A stretch of 43,280 bases of DNA from JALUZX01 sp964561605 (GTDB taxonomy: Bacteria > Planctomycetota > UBA1135 > JALUZX01). Location: positions 1 through 43,280 of the forward strand of contig CAZLQD010000050.1 of NCBI GenBank assembly GCA_964561605.1. Direction: 5' to 3'. Both the position numbers and the translations under genes were made by a program. The number at the start of each line of letters is the position of its first letter. Position 1 is the stretch's first letter. A model generated the notes under the pieces. The model did no database searches. It had not been told where the DNA came from and saw only the letters and a list, made by a program, of their open reading frames with translations. This document shows positions 14,776 through 22,428 of this stretch, one piece after another.

Positions 14776-16133
14776 AGAAAGGCAAGATTCCCGTGGTCAC
14801 CCTGGACGGCCCGGCCGGCTCGGGGAAGAGCTCGGCCGCCAGGATGGCTGCCGCCCGGTTGGGATGGCGCTACCTGGATACAGGGGCCATGTACCGGGCC
14901 GTGACCTGGTTCTTCCTCCGGGAAGGAGTCGACCCCTCCCGGCCCGAGCAAGTGGCCCGGGCCTTGGATGGACTGGACCTCTCCCTGGACCGGGAGGGAC
15001 GGGTCCTCCTTGAGGGAAGGCCCTTGGGTGAGGAAGAACTCCGGGATCCCCGGGTGGAGCGGGCCATCAAGCTCGTGGCCGACTCGCCCCTGGTCCGTTC
15101 CAGGCTGAGGGAACTCCAGCGGAGAGAGGTGGAGAAGGGGCCCCTCGTGGCGGAAGGCCGGGACATGGGAAGCGTGGTCTTCCCCGACGGGGCCTTCAAG
15201 TTCTATCTCGATGCGGCCCCCCGGACCCGGGCCCGGAGGCGTTGGGAGGACTTCCGGCGCCGGGGGAAGGAACTCTCCCTTGAGGAGGTCCTGGCCGGCC
15301 TGGAAGAGAGGGACAAGGCGGACAAGGAGCGCAAGGACGGGGCCCTGGTGCGTCCTCCCGACGCCACGCTCCTGGATACGACCGATCTCAGCCTGGAGGA
15401 GGTGGTGGAGCGGATCGTCCGGACAGTGCAAAGAGGAATGGAAAAAGAAAGACGAGAAGAGATGGAGGCCTCCATCCGGCCTGCCCAGGAAGAGTTCAAG
15501 GTCTTCCGGCCCCTCTACTTCCTGGGGTGGTACTTGGTGAAGGGCTTCCTGGCCACCTACCTGGACTTCAAGATCGACGGGGCCTGGCGGATCCCCATCG
15601 AGGGCGGTGTCCTCCTGGTCTCCAACCACCAGAGCCACCTGGATCCTCCCATCGTGGGTTCCCTGACGAGGCGGCCCGTCCACTTCCTGGCCCGCCGGAC
15701 TCTGACCCAGTCCAAGTTCATGAAGTTCGTCTTCTGGTTCTGCGGGATCGTCCCGGTGGAGCGGGACGGAAAGGACCTGAAGAGCTTCCGGGCCGCCATG
15801 GAGCTCCTCCAGGCCGGCGAAGTGGTGGGCCTCTTTCCCGAAGGCACCAGGAGCCCCGACGGGAAGGTGGGTCCTTTCAAGAGGGGGAGCGAGCTCTTGG
15901 CCCGCAAGGCGGGGGTCCCCATCGTTCCCGTGGGGATCGCCGGAGCCTACCAGGTCTGGCCCAGGCACAGGGCCTTCCCCAAGCGGGGGAACATCAGGGT
16001 CGTCATCGGGGACCCCATCCCGCCCAGGGTCCTGGCCAGTCCGGGTTTCGACCTCCGGGCCAGGATCGTGGAGCTCGTGGAGGAAGGGGAAAGGAAGAGG
16101 AAGAGGGGGGAGTTCCCCTGGGATCGGGGGTAG
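14772..16133 (+). CDS. cmk-plsC: Cytidylate kinase fused to 1-acylglycerol-3-phosphate acyltransferase
   Basis: One open frame of 453 residues encodes two enzymes. Residues 1-220 are cytidylate kinase, which phosphorylates (d)CMP: P-loop GPAGSGKS at 13-20, then YLDTGAMYRAVT and EGRDMGSVVFP. Residues 245-453 are a PlsC acyltransferase, which makes phosphatidic acid at the membrane: NHQSHLD at 285-291 and FPEGTRS at 355-361. A helical, charged linker lies between them. No frameshift or internal ribosome site is obvious. Separate cmk and plsC genes next to rpsA are a known order in several phyla, and here they are joined. The rpsA gene follows after 141 bases. Confidence 0.93.
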   Translation: MKKGKIPVVTLDGPAGSGKSSAARMAAARLGWRYLDTGAMYRAVTWFFLREGVDPSRPEQVARALDGLDLSLDREGRVLLEGRPLGEEELRDPRVERAIKLVADSPLVRSRLRELQRREVEKGPLVAEGRDMGSVVFPDGAFKFYLDAAPRTRARRRWEDFRRRGKELSLEEVLAGLEERDKADKERKDGALVRPPDATLLDTTDLSLEEVVERIVRTVQRGMEKERREEMEASIRPAQEEFKVFRPLYFLGWYLVKGFLATYLDFKIDGAWRIPIEGGVLLVSNHQSHLDPPIVGSLTRRPVHFLARRTLTQSKFMKFVFWFCGIVPVERDGKDLKSFRAAMELLQAGEVVGLFPEGTRSPDGKVGPFKRGSELLARKAGVPIVPVGIAGAYQVWPRHRAFPKRGNIRVVIGDPIPPRVLASPGFDLRARIVELVEEGERKRKRGEFPWDRG

Positions 16134-16172
16134 CCCGGCCGGGCGGCCGGTGCTATCTTGTCCGCCCTTCTT

Positions 16173-16265
16173 TCCCGCCGGCGGAGGCGGGAGAAACGTG
16201 TTCTTGGACCCTTTTTTCATGGTTCCCCCAGGTGGGGGGCCGCGGGGAAGTCCCCGCGGTGGAGG
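16173..16265 (+). promoter_or_regulatory. Structured leader of rpsA
   Basis: Two hairpins lie in the 141-base gap before rpsA. The first is a 7-bp stem (16173-16179 with 16186-16192). The second is an 8-bp all-GC stem with a 4-nt loop (16240-16247 with 16252-16259). It ends one base before the GGAGG ribosome site at 16261-16265, so it could control access to it. Ribosomal protein S1 represses its own mRNA in Escherichia coli; a similar role here is inference. Confidence 0.5.
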
Positions 16266-16274
16266 AAACAGTTC

Positions 16275-18269
16275 ATGTCGGTAAAGGACAAGCTGAAGAA
16301 GTTCGACATCGATCCGGAGGAGTTGCAGCGCCAGGTGGACGAGGCCCTGGGAACGGAAGGCGTGGCCCAGCTCGAGCAGGCCGCCGAGAGTTCCGTGGGG
16401 CGGTTCGAACCCCACACCATTCTCAAGGGGAAGGTGGTTCGAGTCCTGGAGAACGACGTCGTCGTCGACGTGGGATACAAGTCGGAAGGTTTGATTCCGA
16501 TCCAGGAGTTCGAGAATCCCGAGTCCCTGAAGCCCGGGGACGAATTCGAGGTGCTCCTTCTCAGCGTGGAGGACTCCGAAGGATTCATCGTTCTTTCCAA
16601 GCGTGAGGCCGACCGTGCCCGGGTGGAGGAGTACGTCTTCTCCCACTACAAGGAAGGGGACACGGTCAAGGGTATCGTTGCCCGCAAGATCAAGGGCGGC
16701 CTCCTGGTCCGGATCCCCGTTCCCGAGGAGCTGGGGAGCGCCCCCTTCCACGCCTTCCTCCCGGCCTCCCAGGTCAACATCCGCAGGAGCGGGGACGTGG
16801 CCGAGTGGATCGGAAAGGAGATCGAGGCCCGCATCATCAAGCTCGATCCGGAAAGGCGGAACATGGTCGTCTCCAGGCGGAAGCTCCTGGAAGAGGAGCG
16901 GGCCGCCAAGAAGGAGAAACTCCTGGCCGAACTGGAGGAGGGGCAGATCCGCAAGGGCGTCGTGAAGAACATCGCCGACTTCGGCGTCTTCGTGGACCTG
17001 GGCGGCCTGGACGGCCTCCTGCACATCACCGACATGTCCTGGGGCAGGATCAACCATCCTTCGGAGATGGTGAAGATCGACGACGAGATCGAGGTCAAGG
17101 TCCTCCGTGTGGACAAGGAGCGGGAGCGGGTCGCCCTGGGCCTCAAGCAGAAGGCCGAGAGCCCCTGGGAGAAGATCGAGGAGCGCTACCCCATCGGCTC
17201 CAAGGTGCGGGGCACGGTGGTGAACATCATGAACTACGGCGCCTTCGTGAAACTCGAGGACGGCGTAGAGGGCCTGGTCCACGTCTCCGAGATGTCCTGG
17301 ACCCGCCGGGTGAACCACCCCAGCGAGGTGGTCCAGGTGGGGGACGAGGTGGAGGTCATGGTCCTGGACATCAACAAGGAGAAGCAGGAGATCAGCCTCG
17401 GCATGAAGCAGACCGAGGTGAATCCCTGGGACCTGGTGGAAGAGAAATACCCGGTGGGCACGGTGCTCCGCGGCCGGGTCAGGAACCTCACCAGCTACGG
17501 CTGTTTCGTCGAGCTGGAGGAGGGGATCGACGGCCTTCTCCACATCTCCGACATGTCCTGGACCAAGAAGGTCACCCATCCTTCCGAGGTGGTGAAGAAG
17601 GGCGACCTGGTGGAGTGCGTGGTCCTCGCCGTGGACAAGGAGAAGCGCCGCATCTCCCTGGGCCTCAAGCAGCTCAAGCCCGATCCCTGGCAGGACGAGA
17701 TTCCCGCCAAGTACCACATCGGCGACACCCTCCCGGGCAAGGTCACCAAGATCACCAATTTCGGGGTCTTCGTGGAGCTCGAGGAGGACCTGGAAGGCCT
17801 GCTCCACGTCTCGGAGCTCTCGGACCACAAGGTGGACGATCCTGAAGAGGTGGTGAAGGTGGGCCAGAAGATCGAAGTCCGGATCATCAAGATCGATCCG
17901 GACGAGCGTAAGATCGGCCTTACCCTGATCTCCACCGACTTCGACACGGGCGAGGAAGAGGGCGGCAAACCGGCGGAGGAGCGGAAGGCCCTTCCCGAGA
18001 GGCGCCCCATGGAGACTCTCCTGGGCTCCCAGCTCAAGGCCCACGCCGAGAGGCTCAAGGAAGTGGAGAATTCCGGCGACTCCGGCGAGTCCGGCGGAGA
18101 GACCGCCCAGGCCGAAACCTCCGAGACGGAAGGTTCCGCCCCCTCCTCCCAGGAGGCCGCCGGGGAATCCGGCGGGGAGGAGCCCCAGGCATCCCAGGAA
18201 GGGGAGGCCCAGGGAGAATCGGCCCCCGAGCCCGAGGGCGGAGAGGCCGAGAAGAAAGAGGGAGAGTAG
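16275..18269 (+). CDS. rpsA: 30S ribosomal protein S1
   Basis: S1 binds mRNA on the 30S subunit and helps initiation on structured or weakly paired leaders. The 664-residue protein has six S1 RNA-binding domains at about 48-111, 128-203, 223-292, 308-379, 395-466 and 483-551. Domains 3-6 carry the typical FGVFV or YGAFV core. Residues 555-664 form a Glu/Ser/Gly-rich acidic tail of about 110 residues, which is long compared with Escherichia coli S1 (557 residues). I chose the ATG at 16275 because GGAGG lies nine bases before it and the domain pattern begins after it; upstream codons encode an Arg-rich stretch unlike S1. Confidence 0.96.
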   Translation: MSVKDKLKKFDIDPEELQRQVDEALGTEGVAQLEQAAESSVGRFEPHTILKGKVVRVLENDVVVDVGYKSEGLIPIQEFENPESLKPGDEFEVLLLSVEDSEGFIVLSKREADRARVEEYVFSHYKEGDTVKGIVARKIKGGLLVRIPVPEELGSAPFHAFLPASQVNIRRSGDVAEWIGKEIEARIIKLDPERRNMVVSRRKLLEEERAAKKEKLLAELEEGQIRKGVVKNIADFGVFVDLGGLDGLLHITDMSWGRINHPSEMVKIDDEIEVKVLRVDKERERVALGLKQKAESPWEKIEERYPIGSKVRGTVVNIMNYGAFVKLEDGVEGLVHVSEMSWTRRVNHPSEVVQVGDEVEVMVLDINKEKQEISLGMKQTEVNPWDLVEEKYPVGTVLRGRVRNLTSYGCFVELEEGIDGLLHISDMSWTKKVTHPSEVVKKGDLVECVVLAVDKEKRRISLGLKQLKPDPWQDEIPAKYHIGDTLPGKVTKITNFGVFVELEEDLEGLLHVSELSDHKVDDPEEVVKVGQKIEVRIIKIDPDERKIGLTLISTDFDTGEEEGGKPAEERKALPERRPMETLLGSQLKAHAERLKEVENSGDSGESGGETAQAETSETEGSAPSSQEAAGESGGEEPQASQEGEAQGESAPEPEGGEAEKKEGE

Positions 18270-18284
18270 GCCGGGAGGGGGAGC

Positions 18285-19307
18285 ATGAGAAGATCCAGGG
18301 TCCCGCGCGGCGTATCCAAGTTGCGCGGGGCCCTTTTTCTTTTCTGCCTCACCCTCGGGGCCGCCGGGCCGGGAAGCCTCATCTCCTGCTCCGGTCCCGG
18401 GACGGCCGGGGAAGGAGCGGGGGAGATCGGCCCCGTCGTAGTCTCCAGGGCCGCGGGGCGGGGGGAGACCGATCCCCTCGTGGCTTCCTGGTGGTCCAGT
18501 TTCTTCCGCCAGTGCCAGGCCGCGGTGAAGGAGAAGGATACGGCCCACCTGGAGAGCCTCCTCCGCTCCGTGGAGGGGAAGAAGGGGCCCGCCTGGGCCG
18601 AGGAGTCCCTGGCCCGTTACGGGTCCGTCCTGAGAGGGATGAAACTCGTGGCCGAGGGGAGGATCGTGGCCAGGTTCGCCCTTCCCCACATGGATTTCCG
18701 CCAGGGGGACATCGTCTACTTCGGCCTCAGGCTGGAAAACCACCTGGACGGTCCCGTCTCCCTGCCTGCGCCCGGGGCCAGGGGATACCTGCAGGCCCGG
18801 TTGCGGATCGTGGATTACGGGGTCTTCGGGGAGGAGTGGGTCACCAAGCGCCCCTTGAACCTGCCTTTGGACAGGCCCCTTTCCGTGGCGGCGGGAAAGG
18901 TGAAATTCGAGGGTTTCCAGCCATTCAAGGCGACGATTCCCCCGGGGGCCGTGATGCGGGTAGTCCGCTTCGAAGGGGATCTCCTCTTGGGGTCGGTCCT
19001 CGCGGCGGGGGAGATCCTTCCTCTCAAGTCCATCCCGGCCCAGCCCACCCAGATGCGGGTCTTCCCGAAAGGATACGAGCCCATCGCCGGAAAGCCCCTC
19101 CTGACGTTGAAGCGGGCCCTGGAGCTTGGGGACAGGAAGCACTATCCCCATCTCCTGATCGCGGCGGTCTTCATGCCCGCCGCCGCAAGAGAGGAGGCCC
19201 GGGCCCTCCTTCAGGCCGCCGCCCGGAAGGACCCGGACGGCGGGCTGGGCAAGGCCGCCGCCGCGGCGCTGAAACTCCTGGAGAGTCCCACCCGGGAGAT
19301 GCCCTGA
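18285..19307 (+). CDS. Putative lipoprotein of unknown function
   Basis: The 340-residue product has a basic start, a hydrophobic stretch (ALFLFCLTLGAAG) and a possible lipobox LISC with Cys35. The body has a helical segment (about 65-115) and then a beta-rich domain (about 120-265) containing VYFGLRLENHLDGPVSL. A helical C-terminus carries alternating Ala/Leu helices (AAAREEARALLQAAARKD). I do not recognise a family. It lies 15 bases after rpsA with a strong GGGAGGGGGAG ribosome site, so it is probably cotranscribed. Its end converges on the four-haem lipoprotein gene after 100 bases; I saw no clear terminator in that gap. Confidence 0.75.
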   Translation: MRRSRVPRGVSKLRGALFLFCLTLGAAGPGSLISCSGPGTAGEGAGEIGPVVVSRAAGRGETDPLVASWWSSFFRQCQAAVKEKDTAHLESLLRSVEGKKGPAWAEESLARYGSVLRGMKLVAEGRIVARFALPHMDFRQGDIVYFGLRLENHLDGPVSLPAPGARGYLQARLRIVDYGVFGEEWVTKRPLNLPLDRPLSVAAGKVKFEGFQPFKATIPPGAVMRVVRFEGDLLLGSVLAAGEILPLKSIPAQPTQMRVFPKGYEPIAGKPLLTLKRALELGDRKHYPHLLIAAVFMPAAAREEARALLQAAARKDPDGGLGKAAAAALKLLESPTREMP

Positions 19308-19407
19308 AGGTCTTCCCCGGCCGGCCGCCCTCCTCTTCTCGAGCCTCCCGGGACTTCACCGGTCGTGGCGGTCCGCAGGGGCCGTCCCGTTCCATCCGCC
19401 TGCGGGA

Positions 19408-20925
19408 TCACTTTCCCCTCTTCCGGATTTCTCCGGCCCACTTCTTCGTTTCGACGTGGCGGATCCGCTTCCACTTCTCTTCGTAATGGAAGTGGCCGTG
19501 GGTCTGGCGCTCCGTGTCGTGGCAGTCGTAGCAGTACCCTCCTCCCCCTCCTCCCCTTTCGATGGCCTTGTCCGGGTTCCCCGGGTCTTCCATCATCCGG
19601 AGGACGTGTTCTCTTCCGGGGCCGTGGCAGTTCTCGCATCCCACGTTCAGGAGATCGGGGGTCCTCTCCGGGCTCTGAAAGCCCGTGGCCTTCCCGAAAC
19701 CCACGACGTGGCAGGAGACGCATTCCGGCGAGAGGGTGATGGGCCAGCCCCGGGCCTCCTCGTCGTCCTCCAGGGCCTTCCATGCATGGGAGTGGAGGCT
19801 CTTCTTCCATGCTTCCGCCGAGGCCTCGTGGCAGGGGAAGCAGGAGCGGCTTCCGAGGTAGCCTCCCCGTTTCACCGGTCCGGGATGGGCCAAGGCCTCC
19901 TCCAGGGCCTTTCCGTCGGCCAGGTCGCAACGCATGGCCGTGATCCACTCCGCCATGGTCGGGTCCGGGGTGATCGCTCCGGGGGGACTCTTCCTGCCCT
20001 TCCCCGTCTCCTTGGGAGGGAGGGGGTAGGGCGTATACCGGACCAGCCGGGTCCGTCCCTCCTTCCGGACCAGGTCCGCTTCCAGGATGAACCTCCCTCC
20101 CGACCCGGGATCCAGGATCACCGTATCCCCTTCCAGGACGGCGCCCGATCCTGGCGTGGGGTTGTAGTCCCCCCGGGCCGTCAGGATCAGGTCCAGCTCC
20201 CCCGGGAAGGACCTGGCCGCAAGGCGGGCATCACGGGTATCTCCGTCGAGAAGGAGGACCCTGTATGCGTCGGGGGGCGCCCTGTCCAGGGCCGAGGCCA
20301 GGGCTGGCTTCCAGGGAAGGAGGCCCGCCGTCTCGGGGTAGGAGGAGGGGACGCGGAAGGTGAGGGCCGTGAAGAAGACCTTCGTCTTCCCGGCCCGGAC
20401 GGTCTTGAAAGGAAGAAAGGCCGGCAGGCCCCGCTCGTCCAGGATGTTGCAGGAGACCAGGTCGGGCCCGCCGGCCTTCCGGGCCATCTCTTTCAGCTTG
20501 TCGATTCCCGGAAGGATGTCCTCGGCGCCCACACCCATTCCGGCGTAATGGAGGCCTCCTTCCCCGGAACCCAGGCAACGCATGAGGATGCGGCCGTTCA
20601 GCTCGGCGTAGGCCAGGCCCCACCGGCTTTCGGGAAGGAACCGACACCCCTCGAGAAGCAAGGCCCCGGTGGCTCTCCTCTCCCAGAGGAAGGTCTTCCG
20701 CGTAGCCAGGCCCCCCTTCTGGTTGGCCGCACAACCGCAGGGATCCAGGCGTCCCAGCAGGCAGCCCGAGAGGTCCAGGGTCACCCTGGGAAGGTCGGGC
20801 GCCCTGGGAGGTCTTTTTCCGCAGGCGGAAAGGGGGAGGAAGGCGAGGAGAAGGAAGAGGATCCTCCCGGCCCGGGGAGTTCCCGGCAGGAACGCGCAAG
20901 GGCGGGTAAGAGTGGGGCCCTTCAC
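19408..20925 (-). CDS. Four-haem c-type cytochrome lipoprotein with UshA-like N-terminal domain
   Basis: The 505-residue protein begins with a lipoprotein signal (LLLAFLPLSAC, Cys35). Residues 45-340 resemble the metallophosphoesterase-like domain of UshA-related proteins, starting LSGCLLGRLDPCGC and NQKGGLATRK, but lack obvious metal-binding motifs. The C-terminal 145 residues resemble cytochrome c554, with four CxxCH haem sites at 362-366, 402-406, 430-434 and 465-469, plus further His residues that could be distal ligands. It should sit in the periplasm and carry electrons, with unknown partners. It starts with GTG overlapping the DUF1573 stop as GTGA, so the two proteins are translationally coupled. 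Confidence 0.85.
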   Translation of the reverse strand: MKGPTLTRPCAFLPGTPRAGRILFLLLAFLPLSACGKRPPRAPDLPRVTLDLSGCLLGRLDPCGCAANQKGGLATRKTFLWERRATGALLLEGCRFLPESRWGLAYAELNGRILMRCLGSGEGGLHYAGMGVGAEDILPGIDKLKEMARKAGGPDLVSCNILDERGLPAFLPFKTVRAGKTKVFFTALTFRVPSSYPETAGLLPWKPALASALDRAPPDAYRVLLLDGDTRDARLAARSFPGELDLILTARGDYNPTPGSGAVLEGDTVILDPGSGGRFILEADLVRKEGRTRLVRYTPYPLPPKETGKGRKSPPGAITPDPTMAEWITAMRCDLADGKALEEALAHPGPVKRGGYLGSRSCFPCHEASAEAWKKSLHSHAWKALEDDEEARGWPITLSPECVSCHVVGFGKATGFQSPERTPDLLNVGCENCHGPGREHVLRMMEDPGNPDKAIERGGGGGGYCYDCHDTERQTHGHFHYEEKWKRIRHVETKKWAGEIRKRGK

Positions 20926-22037
20926 CTGGTTCCGCTCCTGATGAAACCCTGGAACTCCACCGTGAAGAAGGGTTGCTTGGAGTATCCCGTCTCCAGGACG
21001 ACCTTGCCTTTCACGTGGGGGGGGATCTTCGCCCCCGGGGGAATCTTCAACCCGATCCTCAAATGCCAGGCCTTGCCGGGGAGGGCGGGCTTCAATTCCA
21101 CCTTCGTTCCCTTCGGTCCTTCGACCCGGGCGACCTTGGGATGGAGGGGGCGGCCCGGTCCCCGCCACTCCAGGAGGGCCATGGTGGAAGACTCCCTGCC
21201 CGGCAGGATCCTCCCCAGGGAGAGGGGGGAGGGAGGCGTGAGTGAGAGTTCCGGAACGATCCGGCCGTCCAGGAACAGGGGAAGGCCGTAACGGCCGTCC
21301 ACGTCGGTCCATATGATCACGGGAAGGTGGAAATACCCTGTCGGAAGCTCTCCCTTGGTCCTGAAGAGGATCCTCGTAAAGGCGGGAGACTCCTTCAGGA
21401 CCTTCGCTTCCAGGTGCTTTCCCGTTCCCAGGAAGCCCGTGACGTGGATCGTGGGCCTTCCCGGGAGGGGTTTCAGGTCCAAGGTGAGGACGCCCCTCTC
21501 CCCGGGGGGGATCTCCCCGAAGGAGGGTTGGGCCGGGGAGAAGTCCAGCCTCCTCAGGATCCGGACCTTCATGAGGCAATCGATCCGGGGGACCTTGGGG
21601 TCCTCCAGGAAGAAGGTGACCGGTTGTTCCAGCTCGCTGTCGATGGGCTTGCGCTCCAGGGTCTCGTAACGGACTTCCAGGAGGCCCGTCTCCCCGGGAC
21701 CCAGTTCGGCGGCGAAGGCCTTGGGCGGGGCGATGCCCTCATGGATCACCCGGGCCTTCCCCCCGGGGGAGATCACCTTGAAGACAGGATGGGCGCAGGA
21801 ACATCCCACCCGGATTCCCTTCACCTTCAATGTGCCCCCTCCCGGGTGGAGGAGACGGAACTTGCAGTGGCAGGTCGTCCCGTGGCGGACCGTCCCCATG
21901 TCGCAGATCCTGGGTTCCACCCTGGGGAGGTTCCGGGCCCTCTCGGGCCGGGTGGGCCTTTCCTTTCCGCACCCCGGGAGGAGGCCCAGGAGGGCGATCA
22001 GGGGAAGGTGGATTCGCAACCTGGCCTGCATGGACAT
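20922..22037 (-). CDS. DUF1573-type lipoprotein
   Basis: The 371-residue product has a lipobox (LLPGC, Cys23) and beta-sandwich repeats of the DUF1573 type. The first is clearest: CDMGTVRHGTTCHCKFRL and then LKVKGIRVGCSCAHPVF, where the GCSC motif is characteristic. Two or three more Ig-like domains follow (for example around 170 and 270). DUF1573 proteins are abundant in Planctomycetota and Bacteroidota and are thought to be surface or periplasmic, with function unknown. It is the first gene of a two-gene unit with the four-haem lipoprotein. An ATG at 22031 is an alternative start that would remove two residues. Confidence 0.82.
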   Translation of the reverse strand: MSMQARLRIHLPLIALLGLLPGCGKERPTRPERARNLPRVEPRICDMGTVRHGTTCHCKFRLLHPGGGTLKVKGIRVGCSCAHPVFKVISPGGKARVIHEGIAPPKAFAAELGPGETGLLEVRYETLERKPIDSELEQPVTFFLEDPKVPRIDCLMKVRILRRLDFSPAQPSFGEIPPGERGVLTLDLKPLPGRPTIHVTGFLGTGKHLEAKVLKESPAFTRILFRTKGELPTGYFHLPVIIWTDVDGRYGLPLFLDGRIVPELSLTPPSPLSLGRILPGRESSTMALLEWRGPGRPLHPKVARVEGPKGTKVELKPALPGKAWHLRIGLKIPPGAKIPPHVKGKVVLETGYSKQPFFTVEFQGFIRSGTR

Positions 22038-22153
22038 GGTTTCCGTCTTCTTTCGTCGGTTCCCAGCAGAGGAGCCTCCCAGGATGCCCGGGAGGAAGGG
22101 AAAGAGGAAGGGGCCGTCCCGGCTGGGAGACCTCTCCCCGGGGGGAAAGGTGG

Positions 22154-22194
22154 AAAAAGCGGCGGGAGTCCCCGAGGTCTTGGGGACTCCCGCC
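22154..22194 (-). terminator. Intrinsic terminator, possible attenuator before DUF1573 operon
   Basis: A perfect 13-bp inverted repeat (22161-22173 with 22182-22194) has an 8-nt loop. On the minus strand it is followed after CG by a run of five Ts (22158-22154). It can end the histidine kinase/regulator transcript, whose last stop is 235 bases upstream. Alternatively it attenuates a transcript that starts in the AT-rich island at 22258-22312 and continues to the gene at 22037. Confidence 0.8.
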
Positions 22195-22257
22195 GGTCCG
22201 GGAAGCAGGTTGGAGCTCTGCTCCCGGGATTACAAAGACCGTGCCGGAGATGCGTAG

Positions 22258-22312
22258 AGAATCGAGAAAATCTTAACCTATTGAAAAATATAGATTTAGA
22301 CGAAAATGGCCG
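22258..22312. promoter_or_regulatory. AT-rich island, candidate promoter or leader
   Basis: About 50 bases here are mostly A and T, in sharp contrast to all neighbouring DNA. The island includes the 12-mer AAAAATATAGAT (22284-22295) that also precedes the agmatinase gene. Several -10-like hexamers occur on both strands, but no convincing -35 box is seen. It sits upstream of the terminator and the DUF1573 gene on the minus strand. Confidence 0.4.
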
Positions 22313-22351
22313 GGTCGCCCCCTTGGTATGGCCCCTTCGGCGCCGGCCGAG

Positions 22352-22369
22352 TATGGCAGGCCTGCCATA
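22352..22369. promoter_or_regulatory. 18-bp perfect palindrome
   Basis: TATGGCAGGCCTGCCATA is a perfect palindrome 60 bases after the regulator gene's stop. The half-site TATGGC recurs at 22327. It looks like a dimeric repressor or activator operator, but it could equally be a processing hairpin in the 3' untranslated region of the regulator mRNA. Confidence 0.5.
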
Positions 22370-22428
22370 GTGGGGTTGCCAGGAAAGAGGCTCCCTGGGG
22401 CCTGGGGGCTCGATCCCTCCGTTCCACC

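Noticed and set aside
16395..16415. tRNA T-arm-like GGTTCGAAC flanked by complementary bases
   Set aside because: It lies in frame within rpsA and lacks acceptor, D and anticodon arms.
14394..19151. An open frame of 1585 codons on the minus strand
   Set aside because: It lies opposite cmk-plsC and rpsA, is rich in Pro, Gly, Leu and Asp with no recognisable domain, and is explained by the lack of A/T-rich stop codons in GC-rich antisense DNA.
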